Shown here one piece after another: positions 9,868 through 18,563 of a stretch of DNA of 64,000 nucleotides. This stretch comes from Nocardiopsis mwathae (GTDB lineage Bacteria > Actinomycetota > Actinomycetes > Streptosporangiales > Streptosporangiaceae). The notes under the pieces were generated by a model. The model was not told where the DNA came from. It saw only the letters and a list, made by a program, of their open reading frames with translations, and made no database searches. Position 1 is the first letter of the stretch. Every line of letters starts with the position of its first letter. A program made the position numbers and the translations under genes. Where the stretch lies: positions 4,712,001-4,776,000 of the forward strand of contig NZ_JACHDS010000001.1 in assembly GCF_014201195.1 (NCBI RefSeq), in the 5' to 3' direction.

Positions 9868-10269
9868 CTATGGCGCGTCCAGCGCCTGAACCCCCGGAAG
9901 GTCCCCGAACCGCGCCTTCGCGCCCCGGCTCAGCACCGGGCGCCCGGTCTCGGCCGCATGCGCCGCGATGATCAGATCGTGCGCACCGCGGGGCTGACCG
10001 CTTCGCCGCGTGTGAGCGATCAGGGCGGCGTGGTGTGCGGCCGTCACGTCCGTGTAGTCGAGAACCTCGACGACGGAGATGACCGCGGTGAGGATGCGAG
10101 CTCGCCGAGCGGCCTGCTCGGCCGTGGCCGCCATCTCGATGCCCACCCGGAACTCCGCGACCGTGATCGAGGCGATGGCGAGTTCATCGTCGTCCAATTC
10201 GGACCTGTCGATGGTGCCTCGCTCGAAGGCGATCAGGCAGTCGGTGTCCAGGATCAGGTTTCGGCCCAC
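9868..10269 (-). CDS. vapC: VapC-type PIN-domain toxin
   Basis: 133 residues. The PIN acidic residues are visible: D in LDTDCLIAF, E in ITVAEFRVGI and D in GAHDLIIAAH. Such toxins are Mg-dependent RNases that cut tRNA or rRNA. The gene starts with GTG and overlaps the preceding antitoxin-like frame by 16 bases, the usual coupling in these pairs. The predicted antitoxin is incomplete (see 10254-10409). Confidence 0.88.
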   Translation of the reverse strand: MGRNLILDTDCLIAFERGTIDRSELDDDELAIASITVAEFRVGIEMAATAEQAARRARILTAVISVVEVLDYTDVTAAHHAALIAHTRRSGQPRGAHDLIIAAHAAETGRPVLSRGAKARFGDLPGVQALDAP

Positions 10270-10409
10270 GGGTCCGCGTCCTCGTTCGTGACGTAGGCGA
10301 GTGCTTCCGCGATGTCCTCTTCGAAGCGGTCATCCAGCGGCGGGACATCCGCAAGCGCGGCGGCCAGGTCGGCCCCCGTCCGCGGACGGGCCGGGCCGAT
10401 CTCCGCCAC
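10254..10409 (-). CDS. Antitoxin-like protein, C-terminal half only
   Basis: 51 residues from a GTG start. The frame ends EDIAEALAYVTNEDADPWAE, like the toxin-wrapping tail of Phd/VapB antitoxins. Codons just before the GTG continue in the same style (AIITRGHVPVAEIGP, the second half of a Phd DNA-binding domain) up to the TGA that ends the HTH gene. The first ~35 residues of a normal Phd antitoxin are missing. It may be a truncated but toxin-binding peptide, or may be made by readthrough of that TGA as a fusion to the HTH protein. Confidence 0.6.
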   Translation of the reverse strand: MAEIGPARPRTGADLAAALADVPPLDDRFEEDIAEALAYVTNEDADPWAET

Positions 10410-10448
10410 AGGGACATGCCCCCGGGTGATGATCGCCCCGCTCGATGA

Positions 10449-10727
10449 TCATTCACTTCCGATGCGGGGGAACGGCTCGGTGGAGAACACCACTTCCACC
10501 GGCACCTCGAAGTACTGCGCGATGCGCAGGGCCAGGTGGAGGCTGGGGCTGTACTCGCCCCGCTCCAGGTAGCCGACGGTCTGATAGTGCACGCCGAGGG
10601 TCTCGGCGAGCTCGCGCCGCGAGACACCGCGCTCGGCCCGGAGCACGGCGATGCGGTTGTAGACCTGCTCAGCGCTCGCCGCGGGCTTCGTCCGCCGACG
10701 CGAACTCGCGTCCTTCGTTTCGGTCAT
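10449..10727 (-). CDS. Small XRE-family HTH regulator
   Basis: 92 residues. The helix-turn-helix is at about 38-72 (RRELAETLGVHYQTVGYLER). The tail VEVVFSTEPFP is common in complete small XRE regulators, so the gene itself looks whole. GGAGGAG lies 10-15 bases before the ATG. It follows the ABC exporter genes on the same strand, and its stop codon is in frame with the antitoxin remnant behind it. It may regulate the exporter, the toxin module, or both. Confidence 0.8.
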   Translation of the reverse strand: MTETKDASSRRRTKPAASAEQVYNRIAVLRAERGVSRRELAETLGVHYQTVGYLERGEYSPSLHLALRIAQYFEVPVEVVFSTEPFPRIGSE

Positions 10728-10855
10728 GGCCGCACCCCCTCTCCTCCATGTGGATCCAGCCTCTCAGTTCTCGGCGCCGCCGGGGGATCATTAGCCCCAG
10801 GCGATCACGCCGCTGATACGGGACCCCGGTCGGCCGTTCCTGCTGCCCGTTCAGC

Positions 10856-11716
10856 TCAGTAGGCACGCTGCATCGCCTTCTCCCGCGCCGCCTGCACGCG
10901 CGCCCCGGACTCGCGGCGCGCCATGCGGCGCAGCACGAACGGGGCGACGATCAGGCCGAGGACCGCCCAGGCGCCGAGGACTCCGGCCGTCTCCAGGTGC
11001 TGCCACGACGCGCGGAGCTCGGAGCTGAGCGCCGCGTCCGGCAGGAAAGCCGAGCGCATCCCGAGGTTGATCCAGTACATGGGGAAGGCCTGCCCGATCC
11101 ACTGCAGCCACTGCGGGGCCCAGTGGACCGGAAAGAAGGTACCGGAGATCATCATCAGCCCCACGAGGGGCCCCAACGACAGGCCCGTTGCCAGGCGCGG
11201 GTTGGTCACCAGCGAACCGATGATCGCCCCGATGGGCGCGATGGCCAGCAGGCCCAGGATCGTCACCCAGGCGAACGTGAACAGCCGCTCGGGCCCCGGC
11301 ACCGCGAAGCCGTCGATCAGCGCGAACGCCGGAAGCAGCAGGAACAACAGGCTGGTCGGCGTGATCAGGCTGATGTACACGGATTTGCCGACGAAGTACC
11401 CGAGCATGCCGCGGGGCAGGGCCTTGGCGCGCAGCAGAGTTCCGTCCTCGCGCTCGACCGCCAGCACCTGAGCCACGGTCACCACTCCGGCCATCACCAG
11501 CAGGAAGCCCATGAACCCGGCCATCATCATCGCCCCCACCGAGACGCCGGTGTTCTCGACCTCCGCGCCGCCGAGGCTGATCGCGATGGTCAGGAAGATG
11601 AGAGGGGTGCCGAAATAGCCGAAGAGGTCCTGGCCGCTGGTGAAGGACTGCCGGTACTCGACCCAGCCGCGCGAGAGCCCGGACCGTACGGCGTTCATGG
11701 TGGCGGTCGTGGTCAT
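10856..11716 (-). CDS. ABC-2 type exporter permease
   Basis: 286 residues with about six membrane helices, including the ABC-2 patterns EREDGTLLRAKALP and SGTFFPVHWAPQWLQWIGQAFP. It overlaps the ATPase gene by ATGA (11713-11716), so the two form one transporter of the DrrAB type. Such pairs export drugs, lipids or peptides; the cargo cannot be told from sequence. Confidence 0.87.
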   Translation of the reverse strand: MTTTATMNAVRSGLSRGWVEYRQSFTSGQDLFGYFGTPLIFLTIAISLGGAEVENTGVSVGAMMMAGFMGFLLVMAGVVTVAQVLAVEREDGTLLRAKALPRGMLGYFVGKSVYISLITPTSLLFLLLPAFALIDGFAVPGPERLFTFAWVTILGLLAIAPIGAIIGSLVTNPRLATGLSLGPLVGLMMISGTFFPVHWAPQWLQWIGQAFPMYWINLGMRSAFLPDAALSSELRASWQHLETAGVLGAWAVLGLIVAPFVLRRMARRESGARVQAAREKAMQRAY

Positions 11717-12684
11717 CGGGTCTCCTTCGCGAACTCGCGGGCCGCTTCCTCGGCTTGGCCGGTCTCGTGGCGGTGCACCATGGCCATATAGGCGTCCTCC
11801 AGCGTCGCCCGCCGCACCTCCAGGTCGGTGACGTCGTCACCGTACTGCGCGAGCAGCTCGCCCACGAAGGCGGTGGCGTCGGGCGTGGAGTGCACGAATC
11901 GCTGCCCGTCGCGGCGCCACTTCACCTCGGCGTCGCTCTCGACCTGCGCGGCGAGCCGGTCGGGGTTGCCGTCGGCGACGATGAGGCCCCCGGCCAGGAT
12001 GAGGATGCGGTCGGCCAGCTTCTCCGCCTCGTCCAGGTCGTGGGTGGTGAGCAGGATGGTGGTGTCCTCCTCGTCGGCGAGCCGGTGCACCAGGTCGTGG
12101 AAGTCGCGGCGCGCCTGCGGGTCGAACCCGGCCGTGGGCTCGTCGAGGAACAGCAGCTCCGGCTTGCCGACGATGCCGATGGCGACGTCGAGGCGGCGGC
12201 GCTGCCCCCCGGACAGCGTGGAGATCTTCTTGTCGGCATGCTCGGTCAGGCCCACCGTCGCGATGAGCTCGTCGACGTCGCGGGGCCGGGAGATCGCGGC
12301 CGTGGCGTAGGGGGCGTAGAACCGCGCCATGTGTGCGAGCAGCTGCCGCACCTTCCACTTGCCGTGGTCGCGCCAGGACTGCAGGACCACGCCGATCCGG
12401 GCGCGCCAGGCCTCGCCGCCCCTGGCGGGGTCCTCGCCGAGCACGCTCACATCTCCCCCGGAGCGCATCCGGAAGCCTTCGAGGATTTCGATGGTGGTGG
12501 ATTTCCCGGCCCCGTTGGGCCCGAGGAGGCACACCACCTCGCCCCGGTCCGCGGTGAAGTCCACGCCCTTGAGCACGTCCACGCTGCCGTAGCGCATCCG
12601 CAGATCGCGCACGCTCACCACGGTTCCCCTGGCGTCCCCCGAGGACGTGTGCGCGGCGATCTGCTGCGCCCTCGCCACTGTCAT
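11713..12684 (-). CDS. ABC-2 type exporter ATPase (DrrA-like)
   Basis: 323 residues. Walker A is LLGPNGAGKSTT near 54-65, the signature is LSGGQRRRLDVA, Walker B is LLFLDEPTAGFDPQ and the switch His is in LTTHDL. The C-terminal extension after the core matches DrrA-type exporters. It is first in a run of ATPase, permease, HTH, antitoxin remnant and vapC on the minus strand. Confidence 0.9.
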   Translation of the reverse strand: MTVARAQQIAAHTSSGDARGTVVSVRDLRMRYGSVDVLKGVDFTADRGEVVCLLGPNGAGKSTTIEILEGFRMRSGGDVSVLGEDPARGGEAWRARIGVVLQSWRDHGKWKVRQLLAHMARFYAPYATAAISRPRDVDELIATVGLTEHADKKISTLSGGQRRRLDVAIGIVGKPELLFLDEPTAGFDPQARRDFHDLVHRLADEEDTTILLTTHDLDEAEKLADRILILAGGLIVADGNPDRLAAQVESDAEVKWRRDGQRFVHSTPDATAFVGELLAQYGDDVTDLEVRRATLEDAYMAMVHRHETGQAEEAAREFAKETR

Positions 12685-12698
12685 ACGCCTACGCCTTT

Positions 12699-12725
12699 CT
12701 ATCTACCTTCAACTACCATTGATAG
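12699..12725. promoter_or_regulatory. AT-rich promoter segment with repeats before the ABC exporter
   Basis: CTATC (12699-12703) and GATAG (12721-12725) face each other, and read leftward the segment repeats GGTAG twice. It lies 15-41 bases upstream of the ATPase start, where a promoter or operator is expected. Confidence 0.35.
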
Positions 12726-12924
12726 CAGATGTACTACATTCTGACGAGCGAAGGCTACGGAAAACCGGCTGTTGCGGCCGTGACCTCGGCTTTCACCTCG
12801 GCCGTGACCGGATCCGGACAGACTCCCGGCGACAGGGGATGGGCGAAAACCGGTTTCAGGACGGAAGATGGGATGTGAGACACCGGATGTGACCGGACCG
12901 AACTCGGACTCGGGGAGGCCCGCC

Positions 12925-13374
12925 GTGCGCTGCAGCTACATCCGCCTGCTGGTCGACGACCAGCTCACGTGCTTCCGCTTCTACCGCGACGTGCTCAAAC
13001 TTCCCGTTCTGTGGGGATCGGAGGTCACCCGCTATGCAGAGTTCGACGTCGACTCCCAGACCCGGCTGGTGGTCTGCGAACGCGACGTGATCGCCGAGGC
13101 GCTCGGCACGACCGGCGAGAACGCGACGCTCCCCGGTCAGGACCGCTGCTCGATCGTCTTCGAGGTCGAGGACGTCGACGCCACCGCGGCCGAACTGGTC
13201 GCGGCCGGGGCGCCGCAGGCCTCAGCGCCCAAGAACTGGTCGGCGTGGGGCATCCGCGCCGCGCACTTCCGCGACCCCGACGGCTACCTGATCGAGATCA
13301 GCCGCCCCCTGCGGCCGTCCGAGCAGGAGACCCTGGGCGAGTTCAAGGGTGAGGAGGCGGGCGACGCCGACTGA
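12925..13374 (+). CDS. VOC (glyoxalase/bleomycin-resistance) family protein
   Basis: 149 residues from a GTG preceded by GGGGAGG with ideal spacing; an in-frame ATG at 12868 is the longer option. One βαβββ unit pair is visible: RLLVDDQLTCFRFYRDVLKL near the start and FRDPDGYLIEISRPL near the end, with the metal Glu in the latter. The family includes dioxygenases, isomerases and drug-binding proteins. The substrate is unknown. Confidence 0.8.
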   Translation: MRCSYIRLLVDDQLTCFRFYRDVLKLPVLWGSEVTRYAEFDVDSQTRLVVCERDVIAEALGTTGENATLPGQDRCSIVFEVEDVDATAAELVAAGAPQASAPKNWSAWGIRAAHFRDPDGYLIEISRPLRPSEQETLGEFKGEEAGDAD

Positions 13375-13392
13375 TCGCGCCGCCCACACTGA

Positions 13393-13459
13393 CGTTGATC
13401 TCGGCGACGTGCACCGAGCACCGGCGGCCGTCGTTCGGTGCGTTTCACCGAGATCAACG
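13393..13459. terminator. Long two-part hairpin between convergent genes
   Basis: CGTTGATCTCGG (13393-13404) pairs perfectly with 13448-13459, and GCACCGA (13411-13417) pairs inside with TCGGTGC (13435-13441). It sits between the stop codons of the VOC gene and crcB, so it probably ends transcription from both sides. Confidence 0.65.
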
Positions 13460-13467
13460 CACCGGGG

Positions 13468-13830
13468 TCAGCCACCCAGGGCGCCGGCGACGGCTGCGCC
13501 GATGAAGGCCGCGCCCAGTCCCGCGGCGATCGAGGCGGCGACGTTGGCGAACGCGAGGAAGCGCGCCCGGCTCTGCAGCAGCCGGAACGTCTCGTAGCCG
13601 AACGTGGAGTACGTGGACAGCGCGCCCAGCAGACCGGTGCCGAGCAGCGCCCACGCCCACTCGGGGAGGGTGAGCGCGCTGACGAACCCGAGGAGCAGGC
13701 ACGCCGTGGCGTTCGCGGCATGTGTGCCCCACGGGAACACCGAATCGTGCCGGGCCTGCACGAAGCGGTCGGTGAAGTACCGCAGCGGGGCTCCGATCGC
13801 GGCGCCGAGGGCGACCATGAGGGTGATCAC
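13468..13830 (-). CDS. crcB: Fluoride efflux channel CrcB/Fluc, second subunit
   Basis: 120 residues, four membrane helices. It carries the family motif GALSTYSTFGYE and the conserved N-terminal R in APLRYF. It overlaps the upstream crcB gene by ATGA. Paired crcB genes in Gram-positive bacteria usually encode a heterodimeric fluoride channel. Confidence 0.88.
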   Translation of the reverse strand: MITLMVALGAAIGAPLRYFTDRFVQARHDSVFPWGTHAANATACLLLGFVSALTLPEWAWALLGTGLLGALSTYSTFGYETFRLLQSRARFLAFANVAASIAAGLGAAFIGAAVAGALGG

Positions 13831-14372
13831 CGGCCCACCTCCTCCTCATCGCGCTCGCGCCGGGCGGTGATCCGCCGCCGGAACACCCCTTCGGCCAGGG
13901 AGATCCCCGCCCACACGGCCGCCATGGCTCCGACCAGCGTGCCGCCGAGGTAGACCAGCGCGGGCCCGGCCTCGCCCGCGTTCAGCATGTGCTGCACGTC
14001 CACGACGTAGGTGGAGAAGGTGGTGTAACCGCCGAGCACGCCGACACCGCAGAACGGGCGCAGCAGGCGCAACCCCGGAAGGACATCGGTCACCACCACC
14101 ATCAGGAACCCGATCAGCAGGCAGCCCGAGACGTTGACCAGCAGCGTCGACATCGCGAACTCGCCGGGGGCGTGCGGCAGCAGGACGTCCACTCCATGGC
14201 GTGCGGCGGCGCCGATGGCACCGCCGAGCGCGATCGCCACCGGAACGGCCCACGGGGCCTCGCGCAGTTCGCGGACCTGGCGCGGAACATGGAAGTCGAC
14301 GTCGGAGTCGACCGGTAACCGCACGGTCTCCGGATCGGGCTCGTGGGCGTGCGCCCCGCCGGCACGGGTCAT
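13827..14372 (-). CDS. crcB: Fluoride efflux channel CrcB/Fluc, first subunit
   Basis: 181 residues, longer than usual because of a hydrophilic N-terminal tail of about 40 residues with HAHE. The channel part has GAAARHGVD, the Asn in LVNVSGCLLIGF and GGYTTFSTYVVD. It is the first gene of the pair. The upstream sequence was read for a fluoride riboswitch and none was recognised. Confidence 0.88.
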   Translation of the reverse strand: MTRAGGAHAHEPDPETVRLPVDSDVDFHVPRQVRELREAPWAVPVAIALGGAIGAAARHGVDVLLPHAPGEFAMSTLLVNVSGCLLIGFLMVVVTDVLPGLRLLRPFCGVGVLGGYTTFSTYVVDVQHMLNAGEAGPALVYLGGTLVGAMAAVWAGISLAEGVFRRRITARRERDEEEVGR

Positions 14373-14569
14373 CGAACGGCTCCCATCAGCAAAGTGACCA
14401 CGGCTGACAGGGACCGTTGGCGACAGCGGCGGACGTCGTGGCCACCACGGGATCGGACACGATCACCGGGGTGCGGGCGCGTTCGCTGTGCGGTTCCCCC
14501 GCCGCTGGGCGGCGAGGCGGCGGGCCCCACCGCCACAGCCGATGATATCCCCTGCCGGTGCCCGGCTCC

Positions 14570-15337
14570 TCACCCGCCGACGTGTGCCATGAGCAGCTCG
14601 TTCACCCGCTCGGCGCGCTCGATGCCGACGAGGTGGGCGGCGCGGGGGATCACCTCGAAGCGCGCCCCGGGGATGGCGTCGGCGAGCCGCCGGCCGTGGC
14701 CGGGCGGCAGGAAGGGGTCGTGGGCGGCCGACAGCACCAGGGTCGACACACGGATCCGGGCCAGCGACAGCCGCTGGTCGAGCCCGTCCAGGGCGGCGCA
14801 GTGCCCGGCGTAGCCGACCGGGGAGATCCCCTCGAACTCCGCGACCAGGCGGGCCACGACATCGGGCCGCTCCTCGACGAACCACGGGGTGAACCAGGCC
14901 CGGGTGGTCTCGGCCGACACCGCGGCCATGCCCGACCCCAGGACCTGGTCGGCGAGTTTCGACCAGGACACCGCGGGCGGGGCGCCGGTCGTCCCGGCGA
15001 CATAGGCGAGTCGGCGCACCTGGGCGGGGCGGGACAACGCGACCCAGGTGGCGAGCGCGCCCCCGGTCCCGGCGCCGATGACGGAGTACCGGTCCAGCCC
15101 GCACCCGTCGAGGACCGCCAGCACGTCGTTTCCCAGGTCGTCGAGGGTGTAGGGCCCCTCGGGGGCGGGCGTGGCGCCGTGGCCGCGGTGGTTGACCCGC
15201 AGGACCCGCAGCGTGCGGGTCAGCTCCGGCATCTGCGGCTCCCACACCGACCACTTCGTCCCCAGCGGGGGGATCAGCAGCGCCACCGGAGCATGCCGTG
15301 ACCCGTCAAACCGGTAGTGGAGCGGAACGACGGTCAT
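14570..15337 (-). CDS. Alpha/beta-hydrolase fold protein with Gly at the nucleophile position
   Basis: 255 residues with AGGAGGT before the ATG. The fold is clear: LIPPLGTKWSVWEPQ (oxyanion side), LRVNHRGHGAT, the acid Asp in LSAAHDPFLPPGHG and the His in RAAHLVGIERAE. The elbow reads VIGAGTGGALA, so the catalytic Ser of GxSxG is Gly. It resembles 3-oxoadipate enol-lactonases but should not act as a normal serine hydrolase. It may be a binding protein or may use other chemistry. Confidence 0.8.
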   Translation of the reverse strand: MTVVPLHYRFDGSRHAPVALLIPPLGTKWSVWEPQMPELTRTLRVLRVNHRGHGATPAPEGPYTLDDLGNDVLAVLDGCGLDRYSVIGAGTGGALATWVALSRPAQVRRLAYVAGTTGAPPAVSWSKLADQVLGSGMAAVSAETTRAWFTPWFVEERPDVVARLVAEFEGISPVGYAGHCAALDGLDQRLSLARIRVSTLVLSAAHDPFLPPGHGRRLADAIPGARFEVIPRAAHLVGIERAERVNELLMAHVGG

Positions 15338-15641
15338 GCGTGACCTCCTGGGACAGCTGTGGAAAGCGTATCCACAATCCCCGCGCAACGGCCGGAATTC
15401 ACCGGACACGGCCCGAAACGCCGATGGTGCAGGTCGTGCGAGGCTCCACAGGGACCGAAGCCGGGCGGCCCGGTGCACGGTGTCCGGCGGCGGCCAGACC
15501 GGAGGATGGGCGGCCCCCGCGAAAGAATCGCGGCTCGCTGCGCATTGAGGACCGATACTGACCGCGATCCCTCCTAGTTTCGAGGCCACCGAGCAGGACA
15601 CACCCGTCCGCGAAGTGACCGAAGAGAAGCAGGTGGTCCCC
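15338..15641. other. Intergenic region between divergent hydrolase and DinB-like genes
   Basis: No coding frame looks real here. It must hold the two divergent promoters. No strong palindrome was seen. Confidence 0.5.
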
Positions 15642-16202
15642 ATGACCGAGTCCGCCGAGCGCGCACCCGACGAGCGCGACGAAGTTCTGAGCATCCTGGC
15701 AGAGCAGCGCAAGACCCTGAGGATGACGATCCGCGGCCTGGACGACACGCAGGCCACGGCCCGCACCACCGTCAGCGCACTGTGCCTGGCGGGGCTGATC
15801 AAGCACGTCGCCCGGGTCGAGCGGGGGTGGATCGACATCATGACCGGACGGCCCGCCCGCGACGACGGCCCGTCGGTCGGAACGGACGCGGACGAGCAGG
15901 CGGCCGCATGGGCCGACGAGTTCCGCCTGCTCGACGGCGAGACCCTGCAGGGCATGCTCGACCTCTACGACGAGGTGGCCCGCGAGACCGAGAAGGCCGT
16001 CGCCGCGCTGCCCGGCCTGGACGTCACCGCCGAGCTTCCCCGGGCGCCGTGGTTCCCGCCGGACACCCGCTGGACGGCGCGCCGCATCCTGCTCCACCTG
16101 ATCCGGGAGACCGCCCAGCACGCGGGGCACGCCGACATCATCCGCGAGGCCCTCGACGGCGCGACCACCTCGGACGCCTGGCTCGAAGAGTTCACCGGGT
16201 AG
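15642..16202 (+). CDS. DinB-like (DUF664) protein
   Basis: 186 residues; the ATG was chosen because AGGTGG lies five bases before it. The four-helix DinB pattern is seen, with metal-type histidines in LIKHVARVERGW and LIRETAQHAGHADIIRE. Related proteins include mycothiol-dependent enzymes and metal-binding stress proteins. The reaction is unknown. Confidence 0.82.
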   Translation: MTESAERAPDERDEVLSILAEQRKTLRMTIRGLDDTQATARTTVSALCLAGLIKHVARVERGWIDIMTGRPARDDGPSVGTDADEQAAAWADEFRLLDGETLQGMLDLYDEVARETEKAVAALPGLDVTAELPRAPWFPPDTRWTARRILLHLIRETAQHAGHADIIREALDGATTSDAWLEEFTG

Positions 16203-16321
16203 GCCGCGCCCCCGCCGACCAGGCACGCCACCCCTCGCTGAATTCGAAACAACATCTCTACCAGCGGAAACGGCCCCCGGGCGGCGACATAGCCGCCCTT
16301 GCCGGACCGGCGGACAGCTGA

Positions 16322-16338
16322 CACCATCACGCATGGTG
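16322..16338. promoter_or_regulatory. Inverted repeat CACCAT-CACGC-ATGGTG
   Basis: Perfect 6-bp arms in the leader of the secreted-protein gene, 115 bases before its ATG. Possible operator. Confidence 0.3.
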
Positions 16339-16452
16339 GTCATGCGCACACGGATGGAACGGAACGTCGCGCGAAACGCCGGACGCGACGCGCCGCCATA
16401 CCCGCGACAGGGCACCCGCAGCGTTCACTTCCACATTGGCAGTAAGGACGAG

Positions 16453-16956
16453 ATGCACAACGTTGTCCGCAGACTGACCGCGGCCATGACGGCGGCCGCC
16501 ACCGCCCTGGTGCTCGCACCGGGCGGCGCCGCCCTGGCGGCCGAGAGAACGGCACCGTCCATGGAACGGCAGTCTTCACCTGCTGGAGCTCGCATGTCGG
16601 ACAACCCCTTCACCGACCTGAAACCGACCGGACTGCACGCCGAGGAACGCACCATGTGGCCCGCCGGGAATCCGGTGCGCTACTGGGCGCTCGTGCTCAA
16701 CGAGGACCTGGTGCGCGAGGACTACACGGGCGGTGAGTTCTTCCTCTACGCACCGGACACCGGCTACTACGGCTGGTTCCTCGTCACCGACATCCCGGTG
16801 TCCAGCACGCCCGACCCCTACCAGGTCGTGATCGCCGACACCATGTTCCTCAGGGGCACCCCGCAGGCCGAGGTCCGCTACGGCGTCCCGCAGAAGCCCG
16901 ACTCCGCCCGTGTCGTCGCCACCGTCGTCAACCCGACGTTCCGACCCGTGCTCTAG
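16453..16956 (+). CDS. Secreted protein of unknown function
   Basis: 167 residues. AAGGA precedes the ATG. The signal peptide is clear: MHNVVRRLTAAMTAAATALV followed by an Ala-rich stretch and cleavage near ALAA-ERT. The mature part has WALVLNEDLVRED, YAPDTGYYGWFLVTDIP and ends TVVNPTFRPVL; it has no Cys. I do not recognise the family. Confidence 0.7.
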   Translation: MHNVVRRLTAAMTAAATALVLAPGGAALAAERTAPSMERQSSPAGARMSDNPFTDLKPTGLHAEERTMWPAGNPVRYWALVLNEDLVREDYTGGEFFLYAPDTGYYGWFLVTDIPVSSTPDPYQVVIADTMFLRGTPQAEVRYGVPQKPDSARVVATVVNPTFRPVL

Positions 16957-17256
16957 GCGTGCGGCCGCCGGGCGCAGGGCCGAGCGGCGGAACAGGATCG
17001 GGGGAGGGGTCCTCCTGGCACCGGCCCCTCCCTCGCGCTGACCGCGCTGAAGGTTCTGACCGTTCTGGCGGCTCCGACCACTCTGACCGCTCCGCCCGGG
17101 AACGCGCCGGTCCCGGGCATCCTCCCCGCTCTGCCGGCAGCAGATCTCCGCACGGCAGAATCGCTCGCCTCCGCCGCCTCCGGGGCCGCAGGCTGGAGAG
17201 CGACCGGCCCGCATGGGCACGCGCCCATTCGACGGCGGCCGGAAGGAGGAGGACAC
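16957..17256. promoter_or_regulatory. Long leader of the clpP pair
   Basis: 300 bases without a gene. Between about 17037 and 17095 the motif (T)CTGACCG recurs at uneven spacing, and an inverted repeat follows at 17130-17159. GGAAGGAGGAGG just before 17257 is a very strong ribosome site. Confidence 0.5.
17130..17159. promoter_or_regulatory. Inverted repeat TCTGCCG-N16-CGGCAGA upstream of clpP
   Basis: Perfect 7-bp arms, the left of which overlaps the palindrome CTGCCGGCAG (17131-17140). PopR-type activators of clpP3-clpP4 operons bind TCTGCC/GGCAGA-like half-sites as I recall them, so this is a candidate PopR site. That match is from memory and needs testing. Confidence 0.4.
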
Positions 17257-17940
17257 GTGAACTCGACCGTTCCGCGGCTCACGGCACAGGAACCCGCCGC
17301 GATGCCGTTCGACGACCAGATCGCGACCCGGCTGTCGCACGGCCGGATCGTGGTGCTGGGGACACAGGTGGACGACGCGATCGCCAACCGGATCTCCGCG
17401 CAGATGCTGCTGCTCTCCGAGGAGGATCCCAAGCGTGACATCACGCTCTTGATCAACAGCCCCGGCGGCTCCATCAGCGCAGGGCTGGCCATCTACGACA
17501 CCATGCGCTTCATCCCCAACGACGTCGCCACGCTGGCCATGGGCTTCGCCGCCAGCATGGGGCAGTTCCTCCTGTGCGCGGGGACGGCGGGCAAGCGCTT
17601 CAGCCTGCCGCACGCGCGGATCATGATGCACCAGCCATCGGGCGGGTTGGGCGGGACCGCCGCCGACATCGCGATCCAGGCGGAGAACCTCGCCCACACC
17701 AAGCTGACCATGCAGCGGCTCATCGCCGAGCACACCGGTCAGACAGTGCAGCGGATCGCCGAGGACCAGCGGCGCGACCGCTGGTTCACGGCCGAGGAGG
17801 CCCGGGAGTACGGTTTCGTCGACCGGGTGGTCGCATCCGTGGCGGACCTGGGCGGCGACACGGCCCGCCGGTTCGGCTTCACCCCCGCGGCCGCGGGGGC
17901 CGCCGGACAGGAGACGGCAGGCAAGGGAGGCCCAGCATGA
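17257..17940 (+). CDS. clpP: ATP-dependent Clp protease proteolytic subunit (first of pair)
   Basis: 227 residues, GTG start. The triad is present: Ser in GFAASMGQF, His in MMHQPSGG and Asp in [31 protein letters not shown] is the handle-core motif. The C-tail ([14 protein letters not shown]) is longer than in housekeeping ClpP. It overlaps the next clpP by ATGA, so a hetero-oligomeric ClpP3P4-like barrel is expected. Confidence 0.93.
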   Translation: MNSTVPRLTAQEPAAMPFDDQIATRLSHGRIVVLGTQVDDAIANRISAQMLLLSEEDPKRDITLLINSPGGSISAGLAIYDTMRFIPNDVATLAMGFAASMGQFLLCAGTAGKRFSLPHARIMMHQPSGGLGGTAADIAIQAENLAHTKLTMQRLIAEHTGQTVQRIAEDQRRDRWFTAEEAREYGFVDRVVASVADLGGDTARRFGFTPAAAGAAGQETAGKGGPA

Positions 17941-18551
17941 GCGGGCAGTACACGGTTCCCGTGGTCATCGAACGCACCCCGCACGGGGAGCGCTCCTCCG
18001 ACGTGTTCAGCCGCCTGCTGTCGGAGCGGATCGTCTTCCTGGGAACCGGGATCGACGACGGCGTCGCCAACGTGGTCATGGCGCAGCTGCTGCACCTGGA
18101 CTACGAGAACAGCGAGCGCGACATCCACCTGTACATCAACTCGCCGGGCGGCTCGGTCACGGCGGTGACGGCCATCTACGACACCATGCGGTTCGTCCGC
18201 GCCGACATCTCGACCGTCTGCATGGGCCAGGCGGCCTCGGGGGCGGCGGTCCTGCTCGCGGCGGGGACGCCGGGCAAGCGCCTGGCACTGGAGCACTCCC
18301 GGGTGCTGCTGCACCAGCCCTCCACCCAGGGCCAGGGCGAGGCCGCCGACCTGGAGATCCAGGCGGCCGAGGTACTGCGGCTCCGCTCCCAGATCGAGGA
18401 GATCCTGGCCCGCCACACCGGGCAGGCCGTGGAACGGCTACGCGAGGACACCGACCGGGACAAGATCCTCACCGCCCCGCAGGCCGAGGAGTACGGCCTG
18501 GTCGACGGGGTCATCACGACGCGGGAGCTGCCCGCTCGGGCGGCGGCCTGA
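17937..18551 (+). CDS. clpP: ATP-dependent Clp protease proteolytic subunit (second of pair)
   Basis: 204 residues. Catalytic Ser is in [12 protein letters not shown] (Gly replaces the usual Met after Ser), His in VLLHQPST and Asp in [18 protein letters not shown]. It is translationally coupled to the first subunit. The pair is followed at once by the convergent PopR/ClgR-type gene, the arrangement expected for the stress-induced clpP3-clpP4 set of actinomycetes. Confidence 0.93.
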   Translation: MSGQYTVPVVIERTPHGERSSDVFSRLLSERIVFLGTGIDDGVANVVMAQLLHLDYENSERDIHLYINSPGGSVTAVTAIYDTMRFVRADISTVCMGQAASGAAVLLAAGTPGKRLALEHSRVLLHQPSTQGQGEAADLEIQAAEVLRLRSQIEEILARHTGQAVERLREDTDRDKILTAPQAEEYGLVDGVITTRELPARAAA

Positions 18552-18563
18552 CGCCGCGGACGG

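Noticed and set aside
10184-10627. A 147-codon minus frame across the HTH and antitoxin region
   Set aside because: It is out of frame with both the HTH gene and the antitoxin-like segment and is Arg/Ser/Pro-rich.
14373-14460. Fluoride riboswitch before the crcB pair
   Set aside because: The conserved GGUGAUGG…pseudoknot pattern could not be found upstream of the start.
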